Under the pieces are notes generated by a model. That model was not told the origin of the DNA, did not search any database, and saw only the letters and a list, made by a program, of their open reading frames with translations. This document shows positions 27,139 through 33,151 of a stretch of DNA of 33,151 bases, piece after piece. Source of the DNA: an uncultured Desulfovibrio sp. (lineage in GTDB: Bacteria; Desulfobacterota; Desulfovibrionia; Desulfovibrionales; Desulfovibrionaceae); the NCBI GenBank assembly GCA_905235595.1, contig CAJOMG010000019.1, positions 2,131 through 35,281 of the forward strand, given 5' to 3'. Numbering within the stretch: position 1 is the first letter of the stretch; the number at the start of each line of letters is the position of its first letter. The position numbers were made by a program, and so were the translations under genes.

Positions 27139-27882
27139 TCACCAAAGCTGGCGTATCAGCAGGAACAGGCCCAGCGCAAAGCATAGGAGGCCGATTATAC
27201 GGCCAAGCATGGCAGTGGCAATACGTCTTGCCAGAATGACACCGCCTGCAAAGCCGGCAATTTCCAGGCCGCAAAGGGCTGGTAGTAAGGAGAAATCCAC
27301 ATGTCCACCTTGCATGTTGCCAAGTGTGCCTGCCACGGAGGTGACGATTTGATAGGGCATGGACATACCCACCGCTGTCATGGGCTGTATTCCCACGGTA
27401 ATAAGCCAAGGTATGGAGAGCACCGGTCCGCCAGCTCCTGTCAAGCCTGCCAGTATTCCTGTCACCATGCCAATGCTAAAAATTCCCCATGGACTCATCC
27501 AGAAAAATGATTGTCTGCCGCGGCCTCCTCCCTGTCGTGGTGGACGCAGGGCACAGAAACTTGCAAACAGGATAAGACAGGCCAGCAGCACTACCAGAGG
27601 TCCGGCGGGGATATGCGCGTTAAGCAAAGCTCCGGGCCATGCAGCGAGGCCACCAAGGAAATAGGGAACGGCTCTGCGCCATGGTATGCAACCCATGCGG
27701 CGATACGTCCATGTGCCGACCACTCCCAGCGCCAACAGGGAGGTAAGAGCCGTTCCCATGGCGGTATGTGCATCAAGCCCGCTCAGGAGGATAAGTGCTG
27801 GAGGGATGAGAATGCCCCCAACTCCGGCCAATCCCACTAGGATGCCTACAATAAGACATACTGAATACAATGCCAGCAACAC
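27139..27882 (-). CDS. TSUP family (TauE/SafE-like) membrane transporter
   Basis: A 247-residue polytopic protein of the TauE/SafE (TSUP) family, with about eight membrane segments in two repeats. Each repeat starts with the family Gly-rich motif ([18 protein letters not shown] near residues 13-30; [19 protein letters not shown] near 140-158). TSUP members export sulfite or sulfoacetate or move other sulfur anions, but many have unknown cargo. Translation starts at GTG 27882, one base after the cbiB stop, with an AGGAG site inside the end of cbiB, so it is translationally coupled. In a sulfate reducer a sulfur anion is a natural guess; the link to cbiB could also point to another substrate. 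Confidence 0.88.
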   Translation of the reverse strand: MLLALYSVCLIVGILVGLAGVGGILIPPALILLSGLDAHTAMGTALTSLLALGVVGTWTYRRMGCIPWRRAVPYFLGGLAAWPGALLNAHIPAGPLVVLLACLILFASFCALRPPRQGGGRGRQSFFWMSPWGIFSIGMVTGILAGLTGAGGPVLSIPWLITVGIQPMTAVGMSMPYQIVTSVAGTLGNMQGGHVDFSLLPALCGLEIAGFAGGVILARRIATAMLGRIIGLLCFALGLFLLIRQLW

Positions 27883-27883
27883 G

Positions 27884-28936
27884 CTATAACACTCCTGTCA
27901 CAATGCCCACCATCCATAGTGTCAGCCAGAGTGCTAGGCCGCCGTACAGGGCACAGCAACGCAACAAGTTACATAGGTTTTCAATGCGCGGGGCATCCCA
28001 GGGCGCAGCATCGGCATTGTCTGGTCCTAGCCAAGGCTTGTGCGTATAAACACCGAAATATACGGACGGGCCGGCCATCCGCGCGCCGCACATCCATGCG
28101 CAGGCTGCCATGGACCAGCCGGAATTGGGGCTTGGCATGCCTGTTGCTTGTCGGGAAATGATATATACCCCTGGCCAGTGGCCGGTCCATGGTCGTTCAC
28201 TGGAGTTCCATGCAGCGTACAGACGCGATAGTATGTCCACCAATCTTACAAACCAGATTGAAAGACGTGCAGGTACAAAAGCCAGAATATCGTCGGTTTT
28301 TGCTCCTGCCCAACCTAACCAGCGCCATTGCGCAGTTACATATCCCCACATGGAATCAGTGGTACTCACTGCTTTGTAACACCACAGTCCCACAGGCCCG
28401 AAAACCAGCAGCCAGAAAAAGGGAGCCACAAAGGCATCCGTCAGGTTTTCGGAGAGAGTATCAGCCAGTGTTTTGCGCATAAGGGGGCGGTCCATGGTAC
28501 TGGTTTCCCGGCTGACAAGCCAGGAAAGAGCGTTACGGGCTTCCGGTTCTGTATAGAACTCCACGCGGCGTAAAACTTCCTTTCCTGTGGAAAGCAGGCA
28601 ACCCATGGCAAGTCCCGCCCAGGAAAGATAGATGGCCATCAGCGTGCCAAGCACAGGAAGAGAAATAAGCCCCCAGACGAGGAGACCTGTTACGGCTGCC
28701 AAGATGGTGAGGGCAATTGCCCCGGACAGCCGTCCGCGCATGGGTTCCTGTTTTGTCCCGCCTGCCAGCATGAAATGACGGGCCGGTATCTCCAGAGTGT
28801 GCAGCAGATTGCCCAGATAACAGACTGGATGCCGCCAAGGCAGGTCAGGATCTCCAAAACGCAGATCCAGTGCCAGAGCTAGTGGGGCTAGCCACCAACA
28901 ATCCCACACGGCAAAGGGTGGACAGCTCACATCCAT
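27884..28936 (-). CDS. cbiB: Adenosylcobinamide-phosphate synthase (CbiB/CobD type)
   Basis: A 350-residue membrane protein of the CbiB family, which attaches the aminopropanol phosphate arm to adenosylcobyric acid in cobalamin synthesis. Typical blocks are the N-terminal LALDLRFGDPDLPWRHPVCYLGNLL, then SRETSTMD, the LSENLTDAFVAPFFWLLVFGP stretch (near residues 160-185), AVSTTDSMWGY, and a C-terminal GMPSPNSGWSMAACA motif. Several membrane segments are seen. A GGAGG site precedes ATG 28936, and the start overlaps the end of trmL by 10 bases. No other cobalamin gene lies in the window, and no cobalamin riboswitch is possible at this internal position. Confidence 0.93.
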   Translation of the reverse strand: MDVSCPPFAVWDCWWLAPLALALDLRFGDPDLPWRHPVCYLGNLLHTLEIPARHFMLAGGTKQEPMRGRLSGAIALTILAAVTGLLVWGLISLPVLGTLMAIYLSWAGLAMGCLLSTGKEVLRRVEFYTEPEARNALSWLVSRETSTMDRPLMRKTLADTLSENLTDAFVAPFFWLLVFGPVGLWCYKAVSTTDSMWGYVTAQWRWLGWAGAKTDDILAFVPARLSIWFVRLVDILSRLYAAWNSSERPWTGHWPGVYIISRQATGMPSPNSGWSMAACAWMCGARMAGPSVYFGVYTHKPWLGPDNADAAPWDAPRIENLCNLLRCCALYGGLALWLTLWMVGIVTGVL

Positions 28937-29400
28937 GCCTCCAGCATGCCGGTGCTTGCCAATGCCTGATAGAGTATAATGCCGGCTGCGGTGGATAGAT
29001 TCAGACTGCGCACTCGACCTTCAAGAACGGGGATGCGGACTCGGAATGGAGAGATATGCAGAATATCCGCCGGCAGGCCGCGAGTTTCCGGCCCAAATAC
29101 AAGACAGTCACTAATTTCAAAGACAAAGTGCTGTACGCACGTTTGCGCTTTCTCTTTTTGGGCAGAAGTAAGTACCAATCGTGCTCCATGCTGGCCCTCG
29201 GCAGCAAATGCTTGCCAGTTGGGCCAGATGCACAGATGCACATTGGGCCAATAATCCAGCCCGGCACGTTTAAGATAGCGATTATCCAGCCGAAAACCCA
29301 GAGGTTCAATAAGGTTCAGCGTAACTCCGGTGGCAGCGCACAGTCTGGCAATATTACCTGTATTAGGGGGGATTTCCGGCTCATAGAGCACAATCTGCAT
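28927..29400 (-). CDS. trmL: tRNA (cytidine/uridine(34)-2'-O)-methyltransferase
   Basis: A 157-residue SPOUT methyltransferase of the TrmL (YibK) type, which 2'-O-methylates the wobble base of certain tRNA-Leu species. All three family motifs are present: PPNTGNIARLCAATG at residues 11-25, LVFGPETRGLP near 100, and RVRSLNLSTAAGIILYQAL near 130 forming the knot. Length is typical. The ribosome site upstream is weak, and the gene lies 27 bases after the hydantoinase-type gene, so it may depend on coupling. cbiB starts inside its last codons. Confidence 0.95.
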   Translation of the reverse strand: MQIVLYEPEIPPNTGNIARLCAATGVTLNLIEPLGFRLDNRYLKRAGLDYWPNVHLCIWPNWQAFAAEGQHGARLVLTSAQKEKAQTCVQHFVFEISDCLVFGPETRGLPADILHISPFRVRIPVLEGRVRSLNLSTAAGIILYQALASTGMLEAWM

Positions 29401-29427
29401 GGGTATGTATCCAACACGTCAAGATTA

Positions 29428-31182
29428 TTACAGCAGTGTAGCGGCGATACCCGGTACCACTTGGCAGGTGACGCGCATATCTCTGCTGCCATGGCCGTTT
29501 TCATCCAGCGTGGCAAAGACGTCAGCTTCTGTCACTTCTACATGTACGTCTTCCACTCCAGCCGCTACCATACGGTCATACAGTAAGTGGCAGGCGCGTT
29601 CCCGGGCATTTTCTACGCGGTAATTGCTGCCTATGAGTTCGTGCAGTTCTAGTGCGGGCACATCTAGCCTGCGACGTCCTGTGTCGGCATACAGATCCAA
29701 GGTGTCCGTGGGGATAGTCAGAGCTGCACCCACAGCATTGGCCACATCTGCATGTGGTGGTGTTGCTACGGGTAATGCTAACAATGAGGACAGCCTGTGC
29801 GCTATGCAATTTGCTGGTCCGCCTACGAGCCTGACACACTTCGGGTGAGCTTCGCGTACGGCTCTTAGTGCTGCCAGTGTGTATATGGGCTGAGCGTTGA
29901 CATTTGCTGTCAGTGCGCGGGCAGCGTTAGCAACCTGAATCAGAGCGTTCTCCATGGCCAAGTAGGCGAGTTTTTCAGGTGAAAGCCCATGCTTGGCCGC
30001 TAGAATCGCTATGCCTGAGGCAGAAGCCGTGGTATTGCCTGCTATGGCATCCATCCCATCCCGGGCATTACACACATTGCATGCATCTAGGAAGGTGGGG
30101 CGATTTCCCCCAAATGCCATAGCCGGTCCTTCGCGTAGAGGGCCAACATGTACGCAGACTGCCCCATTCTGAGTGCTGACATTGAGGCGAGAGTCACCGC
30201 CTATACCAATGGAGAGAGATGCGAGGGAACGCACCAAGGTCCGTCGTCCCTTGAGCAGCATGCCGTCGCGGTCAACTACCGGTGAACCATCGACAAGCAG
30301 TGCCAAGTCTGTCGTTGTGCCTCCCATATCCAGCAACAGGGAGCAGCCCTGACGTATGTCTGTGTCGTCGCCACACAAGGCCAGTGTACCCATTACACTG
30401 GCTGCCGGGCCGGAAAGGATAGATTGCACAGGTTCCTGTCGTGATAGTAGAAGCGGTACGGCCCCGCCGTCGGCTTTGAGCAGGCGTATGGCTGCGTGTA
30501 AACCCATGTCGGTAAGGGTACTCTCCACGGCATCTAGGAAGGCATTGTGTATGCGTTGTACGGCAGCATTAAAATAGGCCGTGGCCACTCGTCTCGGGAA
30601 ATTGAGACGCCCAGAAAGTCGATGCCCGAGCGTCACAGGTAGATCTGGAGCAATCTTGTGTACGGTTTCACCCATGGTTTTTTCATGTATGGCATTACGT
30701 GGTGAAAATTTGCTCACACAAGCTACCGCTTTCACCTCATCTTTGTGCCATTGTGAGGCGGCTTGGGACAGCATTTCTGTACGTAGGGGGCTGACTTCCA
30801 CGCCGCGGTGGTCTAGCCCACCTGGAATTACGCAAATATGTTTGCCAAGGGCAAAACGATGGGGATCCAAGCCAGGTCCGGCTGACAGTGCTAAACCTAC
30901 AGGGTCGGCGCAGTCCTGCACCAGGGCGTTGACAGCCAGGGTGGCCCCTAGCGTCACGCGGGATACATTGGCAAATGTTCCGTTTGAGGATTGTGCTTCC
31001 AGAGCGTACAGCACTTCGCGTACGGAAGTGGGCAGGTCTTCGTGGTGTGTCTTAACCTTGGCCGATGCAATCAGTCGTGCAGTGGGAAGAACCTGGCCCT
31101 CTGCCATGGATGCGCACGACAGCAGCACGGCATCTGTGTGTGTGCCCCCGGCGTCAATGCCTAGCACCAGAGTTTCCATCAT
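29428..31182 (-). CDS. Hydantoinase/oxoprolinase family ATP-dependent protein (HyuA-like)
   Basis: A 584-residue protein of the HyuA/OPLAH family, which has an actin-like ATPase fold. The N-terminal phosphate loop GIDAGGTHTDAVLL lies at residues 8-21, and the second ATP motif LLLDMGGTTTDLALL near 288. LGATLAVNALVQ and SGPAASVMGTLAL are also typical. Family members hydrolyse 5-oxoproline, hydantoins or related cyclic imides using ATP, often together with a HyuB subunit. No HyuB is adjacent, and the C-terminal domain is short. The start has ATG at 31182 and 31179, with GGGGG upstream. It opens the tight string with trmL, cbiB and the TSUP gene. Substrate unknown. Confidence 0.85.
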   Translation of the reverse strand: MMETLVLGIDAGGTHTDAVLLSCASMAEGQVLPTARLIASAKVKTHHEDLPTSVREVLYALEAQSSNGTFANVSRVTLGATLAVNALVQDCADPVGLALSAGPGLDPHRFALGKHICVIPGGLDHRGVEVSPLRTEMLSQAASQWHKDEVKAVACVSKFSPRNAIHEKTMGETVHKIAPDLPVTLGHRLSGRLNFPRRVATAYFNAAVQRIHNAFLDAVESTLTDMGLHAAIRLLKADGGAVPLLLSRQEPVQSILSGPAASVMGTLALCGDDTDIRQGCSLLLDMGGTTTDLALLVDGSPVVDRDGMLLKGRRTLVRSLASLSIGIGGDSRLNVSTQNGAVCVHVGPLREGPAMAFGGNRPTFLDACNVCNARDGMDAIAGNTTASASGIAILAAKHGLSPEKLAYLAMENALIQVANAARALTANVNAQPIYTLAALRAVREAHPKCVRLVGGPANCIAHRLSSLLALPVATPPHADVANAVGAALTIPTDTLDLYADTGRRRLDVPALELHELIGSNYRVENARERACHLLYDRMVAAGVEDVHVEVTEADVFATLDENGHGSRDMRVTCQVVPGIAATLL

Positions 31183-31356
31183 GTCTGCCCCCGTTTATAG
31201 GTACATCATCATACGGTATTCGAGATTGTAGGGCCAGTGCTTTTCTGGCCTGACCCTGGAAAAGCTGTTCTACAAGAGTGTGGGTGGGAATTGAAGACGT
31301 TTCCTCCAAAGTGAAGGCTACATGTAGCAATGTATCATCTGGAGTAAGAGAATATG
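31183..31356. other. Gap between the OppD-type and HyuA-like genes
   Basis: This 174-base gap has no clear terminator or promoter. The minus strand is open in one frame from 31360 to a stop at 31154-31156 (68 codons) but contains no ATG; TTG codons at 31330 and 31309 are the only starts, and neither has a good ribosome site. Confidence 0.5.
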
Positions 31357-32346
31357 TTAACTAGTGGCTTGCCAGCAGGCAATCTTATGGTCCTTACTCG
31401 CTTGCATGGGAGGCATACTGTCAGCACAGCGTTTCATGGCATATTCGCAACGTGGGTGAAAAGGGCAGCCCGTTGGGATACGGTCAAGTGAAGGCACGTT
31501 GCCAGGAATAGTCGGTAGGTGGTGAAGCCCGCGGGAATGTACAGAAGGTGCGGCCTGCAATAGTCCACGAGTATATGGATGCCTTGGGTTGCGAAAAAGC
31601 ATTTGGGTCGGGGCATATTCTACAAGGCGTCCAGCATACATGACACCAATGCTTCCAGATAATTGCGCAGCTACGCTCAGATTGTGTGTTATAAGTAGCA
31701 GTGCCATATTGCGTTCTCGGCTGCATGAGGCCAAAAGGTGCAGGATCTGTCCCTGAATAGTAGTATCCAGGGCCGTTGTGGGTTCATCAGCCAGAAGCAG
31801 ATCAGGTTTGCAGGAGAGGGCTATGGCAAGCATGATACGTTGTCGCATCCCACCGGAGAGCTGGTGCGGATAGTCGTTGTAGCGTTCTTCAGGGGCTGGA
31901 ATGCCAACCTCGTTTAAGAGCTTTACGGCAGCCGTGTGCGCATCTGACTTGTTCAGGCCAAGATGCAGACGCATGGGTTCGACAACTTGTTCCCCAATAC
32001 GCAATACTGGATTGAGCGAGGTCATCGGCTCCTGAAAAACCATGGCAATCTGCTTTCCACGCACAGCTTGCATCTCTTTTTCACGTAGTGTGAGCAAATT
32101 AGTGCCATGAAGCAGTACACGTCCGCTCAAAAGGGTATTATCTGGTGTCAATCGTAAAATAGCCTTGGCGGTGAGGCTCTTGCCGCAGCCAGATTCTCCC
32201 ACAAGGCATATCGTTTCACCGGCGGTCATGCTGAAAGTTATATCTCTTATGGCCGGGAGATAACCCATTTCTGTTGCGAAGGATACAGTAAGATTTTCAA
32301 TAAGGAGAAGAGGGGCGGAAGTGATGGGAGTTGCATAGTGATTCAT
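31357..32346 (-). CDS. Oligopeptide/dipeptide ABC transporter ATP-binding protein (OppD/DppD-like)
   Basis: A 329-residue ABC ATPase. Walker A GESGCGKS is at residues 50-57, Q-loop [11 protein letters not shown] near 103, the signature LSGGMRQR near 168, and Walker [13 protein letters not shown] near 186. The C-terminal oligopeptide-type extension with [15 protein letters not shown] is intact, and the protein ends with the family ACW. This subunit powers import of di- or oligopeptides, or of nickel. It stands alone here: no permease, binding protein or OppF partner lies on either side, and 577 bases of gene-poor DNA precede it. It may be the last gene of a system that was cut by the element on the right, or work with partners elsewhere. 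Confidence 0.92.
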   Translation of the reverse strand: MNHYATPITSAPLLLIENLTVSFATEMGYLPAIRDITFSMTAGETICLVGESGCGKSLTAKAILRLTPDNTLLSGRVLLHGTNLLTLREKEMQAVRGKQIAMVFQEPMTSLNPVLRIGEQVVEPMRLHLGLNKSDAHTAAVKLLNEVGIPAPEERYNDYPHQLSGGMRQRIMLAIALSCKPDLLLADEPTTALDTTIQGQILHLLASCSRERNMALLLITHNLSVAAQLSGSIGVMYAGRLVEYAPTQMLFRNPRHPYTRGLLQAAPSVHSRGLHHLPTIPGNVPSLDRIPTGCPFHPRCEYAMKRCADSMPPMQASKDHKIACWQATS

Positions 32347-32393
32347 ATTTGGAGTGCCCCGAAAATCATTTTTTCGTTTTTTTTATTACAGGT

Positions 32394-32442
32394 ACAGCAT
32401 AATTGTTATAAAAAAGTTTTTATAGAGGGTTTTTTATGCTGT
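32394..32442. promoter_or_regulatory. Operator-like inverted repeat upstream of the OppD-type gene
   Basis: ACAGCATAA (32394-32402) is repeated inverted as TTATGCTGT (32434-32442), with an AT-rich near-palindrome (TATAAAAAAGTTTTTATA) between them. It lies 48-96 bases before the gene start and could bind a regulator or hold the promoter. A -10-like TATAAA is present on the minus strand. Confidence 0.4.
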
Positions 32443-32502
32443 CTATAATTATCAGTGAATGTCAATGAATTCTAAACCGATTATGAATTATGCCCGAAAA
32501 CG

Positions 32503-32536
32503 AAAAAACCCGCTCGACTCTAGCGTAGCGGGTTTT
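32503..32536 (-). terminator. Rho-independent terminator, probably of a tRNA gene
   Basis: A perfect 10-base inverted repeat (AAAACCCGCT/AGCGGGTTTT) around a 12-base loop. It lies 18 bases after the CCA end of the tRNA fragment on the minus strand, the usual place for a tRNA terminator. It could work in both directions. Confidence 0.75.
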
Positions 32537-32554
32537 CCAGAAAGAAAAAAAATT

Positions 32555-32577
32555 TGGCGGAGCGGAAGGGACTCGAA
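32555..32577 (-). other. tRNA 3'-end fragment, likely attachment site of an integrated element
   Basis: Read on the minus strand, these 23 bases give T-loop TTCGAGT, T-stem 3' strand CCCTT, acceptor 3' strand CCGCTCC, discriminator G and CCA. The matching 5' strands (AAGGG, GGAGCGG) and the rest of a tRNA are missing; the next bases (on the plus strand GATGTATAAT) do not fit. This is the pattern left when an element integrates in a tRNA gene and displaces its original 3' end. Chromosome lies to the left, element to the right. Amino-acid identity cannot be told. Confidence 0.7.
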
Positions 32578-32627
32578 GATGTATAATAACATACTATTAT
32601 TATGAATAAAAAGAATGGAAGAACATT

Positions 32628-32651
32628 AAAATACCAACAAAAATACCAACA
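32628..32651. repeat. Tandem 12-base repeat next to the attachment site
   Basis: AAAATACCAACA occurs twice in direct tandem, 50 bases inside the presumed element. Short direct repeats next to an att core are often arm sites for tyrosine recombinases; that role is inferred. Confidence 0.6.
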
Positions 32652-32668
32652 ATTTAGAACGGTAATAA

Positions 32669-32881
32669 TCATGCATTTAAATAGCCAGTGATGAATATTC
32701 TAGTGTCTTCGATGTGAAACCTGAACCAACTCCACCGAAGGTCGCTTTTGGGATTCTCTCCATCAGACATATCACTAACACCTCTCCTAATTATATTAGG
32801 AGAGTGTCCGTTCGAAATGGGGGCTACTTCAGCTATTTTCAAATCCTTGCCTGGGAAATTTGCCACATCACTTTTCAACAT
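32669..32881 (-). CDS. Doubtful small ORF in the AT-rich element (70 aa)
   Basis: A 70-residue frame from ATG 32881, with an in-frame stop just upstream and only a weak ribosome site. The product is soluble-looking, with a Trp-rich stretch (LRWSWFRFHIED) and no recognised family. A perfect palindrome lies inside it. It may be a small element gene, a remnant or chance. Confidence 0.25.
   Translation of the reverse strand: MLKSDVANFPGKDLKIAEVAPISNGHSPNIIRRGVSDMSDGENPKSDLRWSWFRFHIEDTRIFITGYLNA
32782..32804. repeat. Perfect 23-base palindrome
   Basis: CTCTCCTAAT and ATTAGGAGAG flank a 3-base centre TAT. It could be an operator, or a hairpin in RNA. No T-run follows, so it is not a standard terminator. 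Confidence 0.6.
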
Positions 32882-32923
32882 GACAGCTTAAATACCATCT
32901 GACAACAAGATCTACAATACACT

Positions 32924-33151
32924 CTACCGCCTTGAATTAAGGCTAGTTTTTGTGACCTGTTCTTTTCTTTCCTTCCAATCAATCAATTTTAGGCGTGGTC
33001 TTATACCAGGTTGAAGTCTTGATATATCCCTTTCCATCATGGTTATTGTTCTAGGACTTAAGCTCACCACTCGACCATTTTTAATCCCTGATCCAGAAAC
33101 CTTCAAAAAGAGAGTAGAGGATAAAAAATCACCGACAAAAAATTTATTATT
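32924..33151 (-). CDS. C-terminal end of an unknown AT-rich element gene, partial
   Basis: A minus-strand frame is open from the right edge of the window to a TAG at 32924-32926, giving the last 75 residues of a longer protein. The sequence has many Lys, Arg, Ser and Ile (for example LSPRTITMMERDISRLQPGI and KLIDWKERKEQ) and ends in a basic SRR. Codon use is AT-rich, unlike genes to the left, which fits an acquired element. No integrase box or other motif is visible in this part. The gene directly beside an att site is often the integrase, but the residues here do not show the recombinase C-terminal motifs. A TTG at 33106 could start a shorter product, but the open frame upstream makes truncation by the window more likely. 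Confidence 0.5.
   Translation of the reverse strand, partial: NNKFFVGDFLSSTLFLKVSGSGIKNGRVVSLSPRTITMMERDISRLQPGIRPRLKLIDWKERKEQVTKTSLNSRR

Noticed and set aside
1..33151. CRISPR arrays, insertion sequences, retrons or toxin-antitoxin pairs
   Set aside because: No regularly spaced repeats, transposase, reverse transcriptase or toxin-like pair was seen in the sequence.

Overview
The window looks like chromosome of a lactate-oxidising sulfate reducer of the Desulfovibrio type. The main reason is a block holding a D-lactate/glycolate-type flavin oxidase, its iron-sulfur partner, LutC, a fused LutB-LutA protein and a lactate permease, an arrangement well known in Desulfovibrionaceae. LarB, a CbiB cobalamin enzyme and a solitary hydantoinase/oxoprolinase-type protein fit the same picture. 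No rRNA gene or species marker is present, so genus is an inference. Most of the window is densely packed housekeeping sequence of moderate GC; the last ~570 bases are visibly AT-richer and look foreign.

Layout from left to right. 1-1215 (minus): a secreted protein cut by the window edge and a YajG-like lipoprotein. 1379-6857 (plus): an RNase II-family nuclease, a chorismate synthase gene broken by a frameshift, and a RecD2-type helicase. 6910-8097 (minus): an aspartate-type aminotransferase. 8208-9786 (plus): sfsA and larB. 9919-10143 (minus): a small unknown protein. 10348-14236 (plus): a PpiD-like periplasmic chaperone with a clear promoter, a strong terminator, then glmS. 14288-17956: envelope and unknown genes, including a shikimate-kinase fold protein that lacks shikimate-binding residues, a DedA membrane protein and a secreted hydrolase-fold protein that has lost its catalytic Ser and His.

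18054-25591 (minus) is the lactate block, transcribed from right to left: FAD oxidase, Fe-S subunit, lutC, lutAB fusion, a structured intergenic segment, lactate permease, terminator. Together these would import lactate and oxidise both stereoisomers to pyruvate. LarB, needed for the nickel-pincer cofactor of lactate racemase, lies about 8 kb away. 25815-32346 (minus): ribBA, then a tight hyuA-trmL-cbiB-TSUP string and a lone OppD-type ABC ATPase.

32503-33151 is the boundary of an integrated element. A tRNA-like terminator is followed by a 23-base fragment that matches the 3' end of a tRNA (T-loop to CCA) without the rest of the tRNA. Beyond it lie a tandem 12-base repeat, a perfect palindrome and an AT-rich partial ORF running off the right edge. 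No CRISPR array, transposase or integrase is visible in the window.
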